A stretch of 64,000 bases of DNA. It comes from JAWPMT01 sp965601475. GTDB taxonomy: Bacteria > Bacteroidota > Bacteroidia > Cytophagales > Cyclobacteriaceae. Of this stretch, positions 52,104 to 61,239 are shown one piece after another. The notes beneath the pieces were generated by a model. It made no database searches, was not told the DNA's origin, and saw only the letters and a list, made by a program, of their open reading frames with translations. The DNA is taken from assembly GCA_965601475.1 (NCBI GenBank), contig OZ271832.1, forward strand, positions 4,650,001 through 4,714,000. Reading direction: 5' to 3'. Each line of letters begins with the position of its first letter. The first letter of the stretch is position 1. A program made the translations under genes and the position numbers.

Positions 52104-53795
52104 ATGCGTTCGTTCCTGTATTCTTTAATGGCCGTATTACTTGTCACTGCTTGTGATAAGCCAGATCCGGCGGATCTGTTATTACTCAATGGCAAGGTAT
52201 ATGTTGTTGATTCGCTCAACAGCGTCGTGGAAGCCGTCGCCATTAAAGAGGGTCGGGTTATGGCCATTGGCAAGACGACGGACATCGCCCGCTATCAGGG
52301 GGATCAGACAAGGGTCGTGGATTTGTTGGGTAAGCCAGCCTATCCTGGATTTGTTGAGGGACATGCGCACATCATGGGAGTTGGACAAAATATTCTCAAT
52401 ATCGACCTGCGCGAAACCAAGAGTTATCAGGAGTTGGTAGATGCTGTGGCAGCCAAGGCCGCAGAAACACCAGAGGGCGAGTGGATTGTCGGTAGGGGCT
52501 GGCACCAGGACAAATGGACGCAGGGCCCCGAAGATTTGATCAAGGGTTTTCCTACGCATGATCTGCTGAGTCAGGCGGTTCCGAATCACCCGGTATGGTT
52601 GAAACATGCCAGTGGTCATGCGGGATTGGCCAATGGCAAAGCCATGGAATTGGCCGGCGTGACGCGTGACAGCCCGGATCCTGATGGCGGTGAAATTTTC
52701 AAGGGACTTGGAGGCCAGCCTACTGGTATATTCAATGAAACCGCTCAGGGTGAAATTGTCTCCATCATCCCCGATGAGACAAAGGCTCGTCGAGCGCGCG
52801 TGTTAGAACTTGCCATAGCGCATTGTCAGGAATATGGGATCACAAGCTTCCACCAGGCGGGATCGCCTACGCCGGACATCGAGCTATACAAGGAATTCAA
52901 GGATAAGGGTGATTTGGGACTCAGGATGCATGTAATGCTGAGTGGTCGGGATGAGCAGCTCCTACAGCGTTACTTTGCCGGAGGTCCGGAAATTGACCTG
53001 GAGGATCAGTTGCTCAACATTAGGGCTGTCAAGCTCTATTCAGATGGAGCACTGGGTTCCAGAGGTGCATGGTTGTTGGAAGAATATTCGGATGCGCCAG
53101 GGCAATTCGGACACAATGTAACACCTATGGAAGTCATCGAAGACATCACAATGCGTGCTACGGAGGCGGGCTTCCAGGTTTGTACCCACGCCATCGGTGA
53201 TCGTGGGAACAAAGAGGTCCTGGATATCTATGAGCGAGCCTTCCAACGGTTTCCGGACAAGGTGCGGGATCATCGATTCAGGATCGAACATGCCCAGCAT
53301 ATCAATGGAAAGGACATACCCAGGTTTGCGGAAATGGGTGTGATTCCAGCGATGCAGGCCATTCACATGTCCAGCGATAGACCATGGGCGATATTCAGGT
53401 TGGGAAGAGAGCGTATTGAAGAAGGAGCGTATGTCTGGCAGAAATTGCTGGCTTCCGGTATTCCGATTGTGAATGGTACAGATGCTCCGGTCGAACCCAT
53501 CAACCCTTTCGCTTCGTTCTATGCTTCGGTGACACGCAAAACCCTTGCAGGAACGCCCGAAGGTGGATACGAGCCTGATCAACGCATGACGCGAGCGCAA
53601 GCATTGAGGTCCTATACGATCGATGCCGCTTTCGGAGCTTTCCAGGAGGACTATATTGGTTCGCTGGAAGTGGGCAAATTTGCAGATGTTGCCGTCCTGG
53701 ATCGGGATATTATGGTCGTTGCTGAGGAGGAGATACTCAATACCCAGGCCATGATGACTATTTTGGCAGGAGAAGTTGTTTTTGAGAGAGATTGA
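52104..53795 (+). CDS. Amidohydrolase-3 family lipoprotein (YtcJ-like)
   Basis: Periplasmic metal-dependent amidohydrolase with lipobox LLVTAC near residue 17. EGHAHIMGVG (HxH metal ligands), GRGWHQDKW, HASGHAGLANGKAM, the KLYSDGALGSRGAWL block, HAIGDRGNKEV, RIEHAQ, and the Asp of NGTDAPVEPINPF are all family signatures. 563 aa. Substrate unknown (N-substituted formamides or amides in studied relatives). ATG at 52104 preferred over TTG at 52098. Confidence 0.92.
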   Translation: MRSFLYSLMAVLLVTACDKPDPADLLLLNGKVYVVDSLNSVVEAVAIKEGRVMAIGKTTDIARYQGDQTRVVDLLGKPAYPGFVEGHAHIMGVGQNILNIDLRETKSYQELVDAVAAKAAETPEGEWIVGRGWHQDKWTQGPEDLIKGFPTHDLLSQAVPNHPVWLKHASGHAGLANGKAMELAGVTRDSPDPDGGEIFKGLGGQPTGIFNETAQGEIVSIIPDETKARRARVLELAIAHCQEYGITSFHQAGSPTPDIELYKEFKDKGDLGLRMHVMLSGRDEQLLQRYFAGGPEIDLEDQLLNIRAVKLYSDGALGSRGAWLLEEYSDAPGQFGHNVTPMEVIEDITMRATEAGFQVCTHAIGDRGNKEVLDIYERAFQRFPDKVRDHRFRIEHAQHINGKDIPRFAEMGVIPAMQAIHMSSDRPWAIFRLGRERIEEGAYVWQKLLASGIPIVNGTDAPVEPINPFASFYASVTRKTLAGTPEGGYEPDQRMTRAQALRSYTIDAAFGAFQEDYIGSLEVGKFADVAVLDRDIMVVAEEEILNTQAMMTILAGEVVFERD

Positions 53796-53823
53796 GAGGT
53801 AGGTTATTTTTTAACGAAAGTCA

Positions 53824-54843
53824 TTGTTATTACATCACAACATTTCACTCCAACCCTACAATACGTTTGGTTTGGATGTCCTTGGCCAATACCTGGCCAT
53901 TATTCAGAATACCGAGGACATAGAAGAGGTATTCAACACGCCCAGATTGAACCCCTTACCGAAAGTAGTTCTGGGGAGTGGCTCTAATATCTTGTTGACG
54001 GGCAATCAACGCAAGGTTTTTCTCAAAGTGGAAATCGATGGTATATCCGTTATTGAAGATCACTCGGATCATGTCATTGTAGAGATTGGAGCAGGGGTGA
54101 TATGGCACCAGTTTGTACTTTGGTGTATTGAGCATGATCTCGGAGGTACTGAAAACCTATCACTGATCCCCGGAACATTGGGTGCTGCCCCTATCCAGAA
54201 TATTGGAGCCTATGGCGTGGAGTTGAAGGAAATCTTTTACTCTCTGGATGCTTTGAACATCAAGACCGGCGACGTTCGCACTTTTTATTTGGATGATTGC
54301 CAGTTTGGTTATCGGTACAGTATTTTCAAAGGCCAGTTGAAAGGAAAATTCATTATTACGAAAGTACGCCTGCGGCTTACCAAAAGGAGTCATCGGTTCA
54401 ACGTATCCTATGGCAATTTGAAGTCGACGCTAGAGGCTGCTGGTATTGAGCAATTGAGTATTGCCGCCATTAGTGAAGCGGTCATACAAATCCGACAAAA
54501 CAAGCTTCCGGATCCAGCGGAAATAGGTAATGCAGGTAGTTTCTTCAAGAATCCCATGGTGGAGACCCCACTGAAAGAGGCCCTGGAAGAGATATATCCT
54601 GATATGCCTTCCTTCAAAGTAAACAACGACTGGTGCAAAATCCCGGCGGCGTGGTTGATTCAGCAATGCGGTTGGAAGGGCAAACGCCGTGGCGACATTG
54701 GTGTGCATGAAAGGCAACCCCTGGTCCTGGTCAACTATGGGGGTGGCAGCGGTAAGGAATTGCTAAAGTTGTCCAGAGATATTCAGGGCTCAGTTTCCAA
54801 AACTTTTGGAATCGATCTGGAGCCAGAAGTCAATATTTTATGA
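53824..54843 (+). CDS. murB: UDP-N-acetylenolpyruvoylglucosamine reductase
   Basis: Flavoenzyme that reduces UDP-GlcNAc-enolpyruvate to UDP-MurNAc in cell-wall synthesis. Blocks: NISLQPYNTFGLDV, VLGSGSNILLT (FAD), GTLGAAPIQNIGAYGVEL, FGYRYSIFK (type I loop with Tyr), GNAGSFFKNP with the catalytic Ser, and HERQPLVLVNY-GGG with the final Glu. The only in-frame start that includes the conserved N terminus is TTG at 53824; a TAA lies 12 nt before it. 339 aa, type I (E. coli-like). Confidence 0.95.
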   Translation: MLLHHNISLQPYNTFGLDVLGQYLAIIQNTEDIEEVFNTPRLNPLPKVVLGSGSNILLTGNQRKVFLKVEIDGISVIEDHSDHVIVEIGAGVIWHQFVLWCIEHDLGGTENLSLIPGTLGAAPIQNIGAYGVELKEIFYSLDALNIKTGDVRTFYLDDCQFGYRYSIFKGQLKGKFIITKVRLRLTKRSHRFNVSYGNLKSTLEAAGIEQLSIAAISEAVIQIRQNKLPDPAEIGNAGSFFKNPMVETPLKEALEEIYPDMPSFKVNNDWCKIPAAWLIQQCGWKGKRRGDIGVHERQPLVLVNYGGGSGKELLKLSRDIQGSVSKTFGIDLEPEVNIL

Positions 54844-54865
54844 CTAAGCTGTCTATCTTGAGGTG

Positions 54866-56098
54866 ATGAAGCATCTAAGTGTTCTCATGTTCCTGGCCCT
54901 TCTTGGTGCATGTCAGGATGGTGGCGATGAAACCCGCTGGCAGTCTATCGAAAAAGACCTTCAAAGGCGACTTATTACCGCTCAGGACTCATCCATCATT
55001 GAGTTGCCGGCAGGCAATTTCATGTTTTCCAAAAGCATCTCGTTGGATGGCAAGCAAAACGTAATATTGAAGGGTGCCGGTATTGATAGAACCATACTTT
55101 CTTTTGCCAATCAGAGCGAAGGGGCAGAGGGTTTGAAAATTAGCAATTGTGCCAACATCACGCTGCGCGACCTGACCATCCAGGACGCCAAAGGAGACAA
55201 TATCAAGGTCACCGATACCCAAGGGATTACTTTTGACGGTGTGAAGTCGCACTGGTTGGGAGATCCCAAAGAAGAAAATGGGGCCTATGCATTCTATCCG
55301 GTACTTTGCAAAAATGTGCTGATTCAGAATTGCATAGCGGCGGGGGCATCCGATGCAGGCATTTATGTTGGTCAATCGGACAGTGTGATCATCAGGAGCA
55401 ACATTGTTTACCACAACGTTGCCGGTATTGAAAGTGAGAATTCTAAGTGGGTGGAGATTTATGGCAATGAAGCCTATAAAAACACTGGCGGAATCCTGGT
55501 TTTTGATTTGCCTGGATTGACCCAATATGGACATACAACGCGGGTTTTCAGGAATCGCATTGATCAAAACAATTACAAGAATTTTGCACCAGCTGGAAAT
55601 ATTGTCGCGACTGTACCGCCTGGTACGGGTATCATGTTATTAGCAACGCGGAATATCGAGATTTTTGAGAATGAGATTATCAATAACCGAACCGCAGGAT
55701 TGGCCATTGCCAGCTATGACCTGGTCGAAGCCCTGGGAACTGATGGTGAGACGCAACTTGATGAGAACATTGCCACCGCCAAAAAAGACCGCGACTATGA
55801 CCCCTATCCTTCAGGTATATATGTGCACCACAATAATTTCAGCAACAAATACTGGTTTCCTACTTTGAAGAATGATTTTGGTGTGTTGTTTTTGGTGAAA
55901 TTCCCTTTCTCCACACCAGATGTGGTTTGGGATGGTATTGCGCCGGATCGGGATGTCTTTGATCTGTGCCTCACGGAGAATGGCGAAATTGACTTTGGGG
56001 ACTTGGATGCAGCCAATGATTTTGAGAAGTTGAATGGTGATTGGTCTGCGTTTGCATGTGAAGGGGAGACAATCGAACCAATTTTTAGCGCCCTGTGA
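54866..56098 (+). CDS. Parallel beta-helix lipoprotein (TIGR03805-like)
   Basis: Lipoprotein (lipobox LLGAC) of 410 aa folding as a right-handed parallel beta-helix: repeated rungs such as GLKISNCANITLRDLTIQDA, GIYVGQSDSVIIRSNIVYHN, GIESENSKWVEIYGNEAYKN and GIMLLATRNIEIFENEIINN. This family is found next to SO2930-type cytochromes, as here, and the pair was named in the TIGR03805/TIGR03806 models. The cytochrome start overlaps its stop (GTGA). An upstream GTG (54863) is possible but the ATG at 54866 is better. Confidence 0.88.
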   Translation: MKHLSVLMFLALLGACQDGGDETRWQSIEKDLQRRLITAQDSSIIELPAGNFMFSKSISLDGKQNVILKGAGIDRTILSFANQSEGAEGLKISNCANITLRDLTIQDAKGDNIKVTDTQGITFDGVKSHWLGDPKEENGAYAFYPVLCKNVLIQNCIAAGASDAGIYVGQSDSVIIRSNIVYHNVAGIESENSKWVEIYGNEAYKNTGGILVFDLPGLTQYGHTTRVFRNRIDQNNYKNFAPAGNIVATVPPGTGIMLLATRNIEIFENEIINNRTAGLAIASYDLVEALGTDGETQLDENIATAKKDRDYDPYPSGIYVHHNNFSNKYWFPTLKNDFGVLFLVKFPFSTPDVVWDGIAPDRDVFDLCLTENGEIDFGDLDAANDFEKLNGDWSAFACEGETIEPIFSAL

Positions 56099-57159
56099 GG
56101 AATAGATTGATCTTCCTTGTCCCATGGTTTGTCTGGAGTTGCAATCTTGCACCAAAGACGATAGTGGTCGAGGAAGTATCGCTGGGCGCTGTCGAATCCA
56201 TCGATGCCCCGGAAAAGCTATCCGAGTGGGATTTGTTCAAAGACCTGAAAACCTTGGAACCCTCCTCGCGGATGCTGCCATACCAGGTGAATTCACCGCT
56301 GTTTAGCGATTATGCTCATAAGAGCAGGTTCTATTTCCTGCCAACCGAATCACATCTGAAATACGAGGAATCTGAGGTTTTCCAACTTCCGCAAGGGGCG
56401 GTCCTGGTGAAACACTTCTACTATCCAGTGGACTTTTCAAAGCCGACAGCGGCTGCGCGCCGTATGGAGACACGATTGTTGGTGCACGAAGCCGAGGGGT
56501 GGAGACCATTGACCTACATTTGGAATGAGGACCAGATTGAGGCCTACCTGGAAATTGGCGGTCGATCGATTCCGGTGTCCTGGACAGATGAGTATGGCGA
56601 ACTTCAGCGCATTGACTACTCCGTGCCGAACCTCAATCAGTGCAAGAGTTGTCATGAGCGAGGAGGTCAGTTGGTGCCGATTGGATTTACGGCGAGACAA
56701 CTGAACAATGAGGTCGATGGGAACAATCAACTTCATCAATGGGCAAATCTGGGGGTGTTGGAGGGTTTGCCGGAGGTCTTAGCTCCGAAATTGGCCTCAT
56801 GGGCAAGTGAGGAAGAATCCCTCGATGCTAGGGCCCGATCATGGCTGGAAACGAATTGTGCGCACTGCCACAGAAGAGACGGGCCTGCGAAGAACTCAGG
56901 TTTGTACCTGCTAGCTTCGGAAAAAGACCAGTATGTGCTCGGCATCAACAAGCCCCCGGTAGCCGCGGGTAGAGGTTCGGGAGGTTTGAAATTCGCGATC
57001 TTCCCCGGAAATCCAGACAGATCCATATTGGTTCATCGCATCGAATCCCTGGATCCTGGGGTGATGATGCCCGAGTTGGGTAGAAAACTCGTTCATAAGG
57101 AAGGTGTGGAGCTTGTGCGGGCATGGATAGCCAACCTTTCCGAAGTCAACGATAGCTAG
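56095..57159 (+). CDS. SO2930-family diheme c-type cytochrome (TIGR03806-like)
   Basis: Secreted, probably lipid-anchored (FVWSC). Two heme c motifs: CKSCH (about 183-187) and CAHCH (about 260-264). The N-terminal half is of unknown fold (PYQVNSPLFSDYAHKSRF is a typical block), the C-terminal half is the cytochrome part, ending GVMMPELG...VLVRAWI-like. 354 aa. GTG start overlapping the beta-helix stop shows coupling. Electron partner unknown. Its last 14 nt overlap the convergent dipeptidase gene. Confidence 0.9.
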   Translation: MRNRLIFLVPWFVWSCNLAPKTIVVEEVSLGAVESIDAPEKLSEWDLFKDLKTLEPSSRMLPYQVNSPLFSDYAHKSRFYFLPTESHLKYEESEVFQLPQGAVLVKHFYYPVDFSKPTAAARRMETRLLVHEAEGWRPLTYIWNEDQIEAYLEIGGRSIPVSWTDEYGELQRIDYSVPNLNQCKSCHERGGQLVPIGFTARQLNNEVDGNNQLHQWANLGVLEGLPEVLAPKLASWASEEESLDARARSWLETNCAHCHRRDGPAKNSGLYLLASEKDQYVLGINKPPVAAGRGSGGLKFAIFPGNPDRSILVHRIESLDPGVMMPELGRKLVHKEGVELVRAWIANLSEVNDS

Positions 57160-58366
57160 TTCTCTCGGACGGCAGGTTTTCCAACAAAAACCGAATCTGG
57201 TTGCCACCCATAATCTTCTTTATCTCCTCGTCGGTAAATCCCGCAGTCACCAGTCCATCAGTCAATAGAATAATCTGTGAGGCATCAAACCGGATGGTTG
57301 TGGCCCCATCAAAATCTGAGCCCAAGCCCACATGATCGATTCCCGCTACGCTCACCGCATGTTGAAGCGCAGTCACTATGTCCTGGATGGAGGTGCTGCC
57401 CACCGCACCTTCCCAAAACCCTATACCGATCATTCCTCCTTTCTCTGCTATCATTCGCAGTTGCTGATCAGAGAGGTTTCGCGGGCTTTCGTGTGTGGAT
57501 TTCACTCCGGTATGAGAGACAACGACAGGCTTTGTCGACGTGCGGATTACATCGGACAACAGATCCTCAGAGGCATGGGCAAGATCGATGATGATGTCTC
57601 GCTCATTCATGACGCGTATCACACTTCGTCCAAAGTCGGTCAGACCGCCTTTTTCCACACCGGCTGATGATCCACCTACCTCATTATCGAAGAAGTGAAC
57701 CAGACCCATCATGCGATAACCTGCTTCAAAGAATTGTTCCAGGTTGTTGATGTCTTCTTCCAGGGCATGCAAGCCTTCTATTGATAGCAGACCTGCAACC
57801 ATGTTGGTGTTGTTTCGGCGGAGTTTTAGAAATATTTCGAGATCCTCCCGGCTTCGAACGATAGTAAGTTTCGAAGAGGCGTCTGCTGCCAGATGGAGTA
57901 CCTTGCTTTGGTAGATGGCCCTTTCGGAAAGGCTCAGCCATGACTTGACAGGCCATCTGTTGGCCATGGCCAGGAACGTAATATTGTCTGATCGACCCAC
58001 ATTGCTTTGGGAGTTCAAACCCCGTGGAGTCTTGATGACAGCACCAAAAACCTGAAGGTAAAAACCGCCTTCTATAAGCCGGGGAATGTCGACATGGCCA
58101 TGATCCAACCGATTGAGCGGATTACGATCCCATAGTAGGTTATCAGAATGCCAGTCTGCGATTTGTAGTTGAGGGTGTAGGCGCCTGGTACGTTCTGATA
58201 CCACCAATGGTGCATCAGCTGGCAGCTCACGTGTGTTTTTTGCTTTGTCCACCATAGAACCCACGAATACAAAGAACACAAGCAAGGCCAGGACAATGAT
58301 GGCGAGCAGCACGTTCCTGACAAACCTAGCAACTTTGCTTAGGAATTCTATGATTTTCTGTAGCAT
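57146..58366 (-). CDS. Membrane dipeptidase, M19 family
   Basis: Renal-dipeptidase-type zinc enzyme with an N-terminal membrane anchor (about 15-38, LLAIIVLALLVFFVFVGSM). IADWHSDNLLWDRN gives the HxD metal pair, LDHGHVDIPRL follows, MGLVHFFDNEVGGSS and DLAHASEDLL and VVVSHTGVKST supply further ligands, and GSDFDGAT closes the site. 406 aa. Cleaves dipeptides, maybe also D-amino-acid ones. First-transcribed genes of this leftward cluster lie upstream. Confidence 0.93.
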   Translation of the reverse strand: MLQKIIEFLSKVARFVRNVLLAIIVLALLVFFVFVGSMVDKAKNTRELPADAPLVVSERTRRLHPQLQIADWHSDNLLWDRNPLNRLDHGHVDIPRLIEGGFYLQVFGAVIKTPRGLNSQSNVGRSDNITFLAMANRWPVKSWLSLSERAIYQSKVLHLAADASSKLTIVRSREDLEIFLKLRRNNTNMVAGLLSIEGLHALEEDINNLEQFFEAGYRMMGLVHFFDNEVGGSSAGVEKGGLTDFGRSVIRVMNERDIIIDLAHASEDLLSDVIRTSTKPVVVSHTGVKSTHESPRNLSDQQLRMIAEKGGMIGIGFWEGAVGSTSIQDIVTALQHAVSVAGIDHVGLGSDFDGATTIRFDASQIILLTDGLVTAGFTDEEIKKIMGGNQIRFLLENLPSERTSYR

Positions 58367-58389
58367 GTGCTGAATCTAGGTGATTCCTC

Positions 58390-59205
58390 TCAAACACCCA
58401 AGGCACGTACCAGACGACGAATGGTATCGATACCCTCACCATCCTGGGGTACATACTCTACGATGCTAGACCCTACAATTTCATATGCGTCGCGAATGGT
58501 CTTGATCTTGTCCAGTAATCCTTGGATGCTCAATCCACCTGTCACAGGCAAGAGTAAGTGAGGGAATTCCTTTGCATCGAGCACATCGAGATCAACATGA
58601 AGATATACGTGGTTGTATTGCTTTTGGTCCAGGTACGTTGGGAGTGCTTCGATAGATTCCGGGGTACAAACGGCAAGCCGGTTCTTGTCAATGAATTCCT
58701 TTTCTGCTACATCCAGGTCTCGGGTACCCGCCAGGACCACCTGATCTGGCTTGATGAGAGAGAAACTCGATTTCAGGATTTCTGCCTCAGATTCACCTAG
58801 GAGGGCTCTCAGCGGCATACCGTGAAAATGCTTGCTTGGCGAAGATTGAGGGGTGTTCAGGTCGCCATGGGCATCAAACCAGATGACCGCCAAATCGCCG
58901 TCATAGATATGATTGAGGTAAGAGACAGGGGCGATTTCTGCAGCACAGGTGCCACCAATCATGAAAGTAGATTTCGGAGCAAGGTCGGCTAACAGGGACC
59001 TGGCCGACCTGAGTTGTCTGAGGTTTGCCTGGTATCCTAAAATATCCTTTTCAAGAGGTAACTCCTCATATTCCGGTACTTCGATAATTTCAAAGTTGTT
59101 CTTGGCATCAAGGGCCTTTTGCACTGCCAAAGCACCATGGTAGACGTCATTAGATTCAGCATACCCCTGCCATTCCGGGAAACAGAAATTAAGGTGTGGT
59201 TTCAT
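58390..59205 (-). CDS. Arginase/agmatinase-family protein with altered first metal site
   Basis: Ureohydrolase fold, 271 aa. Manganese motifs WFDAHGDLN and HVDLDVLD are intact, but the first ligand motif, usually GGDH, reads GGTC (Cys in the His place) in FMIGGTCAAEIAP. Enzymes with a Cys here are known among arginase-like proteins of unclear substrate, so the call is to the family only. Start overlaps the stop of the CBU_0592-like gene by 4 nt (ATGA). Co-transcribed with the cluster. Confidence 0.85.
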   Translation of the reverse strand: MKPHLNFCFPEWQGYAESNDVYHGALAVQKALDAKNNFEIIEVPEYEELPLEKDILGYQANLRQLRSARSLLADLAPKSTFMIGGTCAAEIAPVSYLNHIYDGDLAVIWFDAHGDLNTPQSSPSKHFHGMPLRALLGESEAEILKSSFSLIKPDQVVLAGTRDLDVAEKEFIDKNRLAVCTPESIEALPTYLDQKQYNHVYLHVDLDVLDAKEFPHLLLPVTGGLSIQGLLDKIKTIRDAYEIVGSSIVEYVPQDGEGIDTIRRLVRALGV

Positions 59206-59456
59206 TTACTCTTCCGAAAATATATTTTCCACAAAGCAAGGAACGCAATGACAACCCAAACCACATTGATCGCTGTCGAAGGAAAAGCCCCGTAATATAT
59301 GGTGTTGATGATGAGAAAAATGGCGCCAGTAAGATTCAACACCTGATATAGAACTGATTTGCCATCTACTTTTTGTGAGCTAATCAATCCATAGGCAAGA
59401 ATTACTTCGACCGAGCCAATCCATCCCAGCACATCTGCTGCGAGTTGTACGCTCAT
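59202..59456 (-). CDS. CBU_0592-like small membrane protein
   Basis: 84 aa with three hydrophobic helices (about 7-27, 37-55, 60-78): VLGWIGSVEVILAYGLIS, LNLTGAIFLIINTIYYG, INVVWVVIAFLALWKI. Similar to the CBU_0592 family of inner-membrane proteins, no known role. 4-nt overlaps with both neighbours. Confidence 0.85.
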   Translation of the reverse strand: MSVQLAADVLGWIGSVEVILAYGLISSQKVDGKSVLYQVLNLTGAIFLIINTIYYGAFPSTAINVVWVVIAFLALWKIYFRKSK

Positions 59457-59935
59457 GCTTCGGCGGATTTGCCCATGTAGTCGTTGAGCTGGCCTATGCA
59501 GGATCGCCGGATTTTATTTTGCACCATGGGACTCCAGCCCAGCCACGTACCCGTGGGTCCCAGGGCCATTCTTGCCCAGTTCCAAAGGCTGAAATGGTCG
59601 TGATGTTCGATGATTAGTCCATCTTGAAACCTGAAAGTAGCCCTGATTTCATTGTGAACTGGACGTTGGGACTTTGAGAAATGATAGTGGGCCTCCCAGT
59701 GACAATATCCACCAATTTCATCCGCCATTACGCTATCGAAATGGATAATCAGATCTCCTTTGGCTCGTTCAAGGAGCATCTTCCACATGGCCGATACTCT
59801 TTCTTTGCCCACCAATTCCCCAAATGCGGGATCCTCGAAGACCACGTCTTTGTGATAGCAGTCAATCATCCCCTGGTGATCGTGATCCTGAAAGGACGAA
59901 TAGAACTTGTCGATAAGTTGATGATGGGCTTCCAT
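59453..59935 (-). CDS. NTF2-like/SnoaL-like protein
   Basis: 160 aa, cone-shaped NTF2 fold: HHQLIDKFYSSFQDHDHQGMIDCYHKDVVFEDPAFGEL (typical start, quoted in pieces), GGYCHWEAHYHFSKSQRPVHNEIRATFRFQDGLI and EHHDHFSLWNW. The 'YH.DVVFEDP.F' and 'R.V.N.I.A.F.F.DG.I..H.D.F' patterns are clear. Ligand or enzyme role unknown. Co-transcribed; its start is 3 nt after the sirtuin stop. Confidence 0.87.
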   Translation of the reverse strand: MEAHHQLIDKFYSSFQDHDHQGMIDCYHKDVVFEDPAFGELVGKERVSAMWKMLLERAKGDLIIHFDSVMADEIGGYCHWEAHYHFSKSQRPVHNEIRATFRFQDGLIIEHHDHFSLWNWARMALGPTGTWLGWSPMVQNKIRRSCIGQLNDYMGKSAEA

Positions 59936-59938
59936 GAG

Positions 59939-60628
59939 CTAAGTGTATTCTTCCCGTAGCAAGTTCGCAACTTTTGGGACACCAGTGGTTGCTGGTTCCT
60001 GGAAAAAATTTACTCCATTTAGCGCAATGTCCGGTTTATTTGGGTCTACCAGAAACAACGGAACATGCGATTGAGTGTAATTAATGAGTCCAGCTGCCGG
60101 ATAGACCACCAGCGACGTTCCAACGACGAGAAATAAATCTGCAGAAAGCGCTTCCTCAATAGCCACCTCCATCATGGGAACCATTTCTCCAAACCACACG
60201 ATATGTGGACGTAGTTGACTACCTCTTTCGCAAGTATCGCCTTCCTTCAGCTCCCAGCCTTCAATATCATAGACCAATTCGGGATCTAGTGTGCTTCTTG
60301 ATTTGAAGAGCTCGCCGTGCAAGTGGATTATCTGACTGGAACCAGCCTGCTCATGTAAATTGTCAATATTCTGGGTTACGATCACTACCTCGAAATCCTC
60401 TTCCAGCTCGGCCAAGGTCTGGTGTCCGAGGTTCGGCTTGGTGGTCAAGGCCTGCCTACGTCGTTGGTTGTAGAAGTCCAGCACTAACGGTCTATTGGCT
60501 GCCCATCCCTGAGGAGAGGCGACTTCGGTAACATCGTAGCCCTCCCACAAGCCATTGGCGTCCCTAAATGTTCGGATGCCACTTTCAGCGCTTATGCCAG
60601 CTCCGGTGAGTACGACGAGCTTTTTCAA
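59939..60628 (-). CDS. NAD-dependent protein deacylase, class III sirtuin-like
   Basis: CobB/SIRT5-type sirtuin: VVLTGAGISAESGIRTFRDANGLW, TQNIDNLHEQAGS, catalytic His in HLHGE, and the FYNQR motif whose Tyr and Arg bind succinyl or malonyl lysine in SIRT5-like enzymes. Only one Cys lies where the zinc tetracysteine should be (GDTCERGSQLRPHIVWFGE), so no zinc is expected. The TTG at 60628, just after the upstream stop, matches the family N terminus LKKLVVLTGAG; the ATG at 60673 would lie inside the neighbour. 229 aa. Confidence 0.88.
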   Translation of the reverse strand: MKKLVVLTGAGISAESGIRTFRDANGLWEGYDVTEVASPQGWAANRPLVLDFYNQRRRQALTTKPNLGHQTLAELEEDFEVVIVTQNIDNLHEQAGSSQIIHLHGELFKSRSTLDPELVYDIEGWELKEGDTCERGSQLRPHIVWFGEMVPMMEVAIEEALSADLFLVVGTSLVVYPAAGLINYTQSHVPLFLVDPNKPDIALNGVNFFQEPATTGVPKVANLLREEYT

Positions 60629-60629
60629 T

Positions 60630-61085
60630 CTAGAATCTGAATAATCTGCCAACTTCTGCCCACGGAATGCCAATGATCATCATCAAAGTGGCGGCACCGA
60701 AGAAGATGGATTGAAAGCGAAATTTCACTACGTTGTCGTCAGACTTCTTGCTAATACTCCTTCCTACCTGAGCGAATACCACTGCCAAGATCATGAGGGT
60801 GATGTGTTCCACCGCCCAGAATCGCAATTCCTGGTCGCGCATGGCTGAGCCCATATCTCGCATGGCCAGGTCAGTCAGGGGGCTTAGGAAAAAATAAAGG
60901 ATCAATCCGATCAACAATTGGAGGTGCATGGAGCCCACAAATGAGGCGGCCAAGGCATTGTCAAGTTTTTTGTATTCATGGTTGTCGCTGAAGAGGCCGA
61001 TGAGCGACTTCAACACGACTACGAGGGCAAGTGCAAAGACAATCCAGCGAATCCAGGAGTGTGTGTAGAGGAGGATTTGATACAT
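60630..61085 (-). CDS. Four-helix membrane protein (cytochrome b-like)
   Basis: 151 aa, four hydrophobic helices (about 11-30, 47-68, 88-106, 125-145) with His9, His54 and His94 near helix ends (THSWIRW, SMHLQLL, VEHITLM). Often annotated as 'cytochrome B' in Bacteroidota; heme binding is plausible but not shown. First gene of the leftward cluster down to the dipeptidase. Confidence 0.8.
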   Translation of the reverse strand: MYQILLYTHSWIRWIVFALALVVVLKSLIGLFSDNHEYKKLDNALAASFVGSMHLQLLIGLILYFFLSPLTDLAMRDMGSAMRDQELRFWAVEHITLMILAVVFAQVGRSISKKSDDNVVKFRFQSIFFGAATLMMIIGIPWAEVGRLFRF

Positions 61086-61212
61086 AGCGAGATAAAGGTT
61101 TTAATACTGGTCAAAGATAAGCCCGATCATTGTAAGCATGTCCAAAGGACTGCGTGACTGATGTTTTTTTGAATCCGAATGTCTTTCACCACACAAGCAC
61201 GAGGCAGTCTGC

Positions 61213-61220
61213 TATATTTG
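61213..61220 (+). promoter_or_regulatory. Likely -7 box of the VOC gene
   Basis: TATATTTG fits TAnnTTTG exactly, ending 19 nt before the ATG at 61240. No clear -33 box at the right spacing. Confidence 0.5.
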
Positions 61221-61239
61221 GGCCCGGAAAATTGCGACA

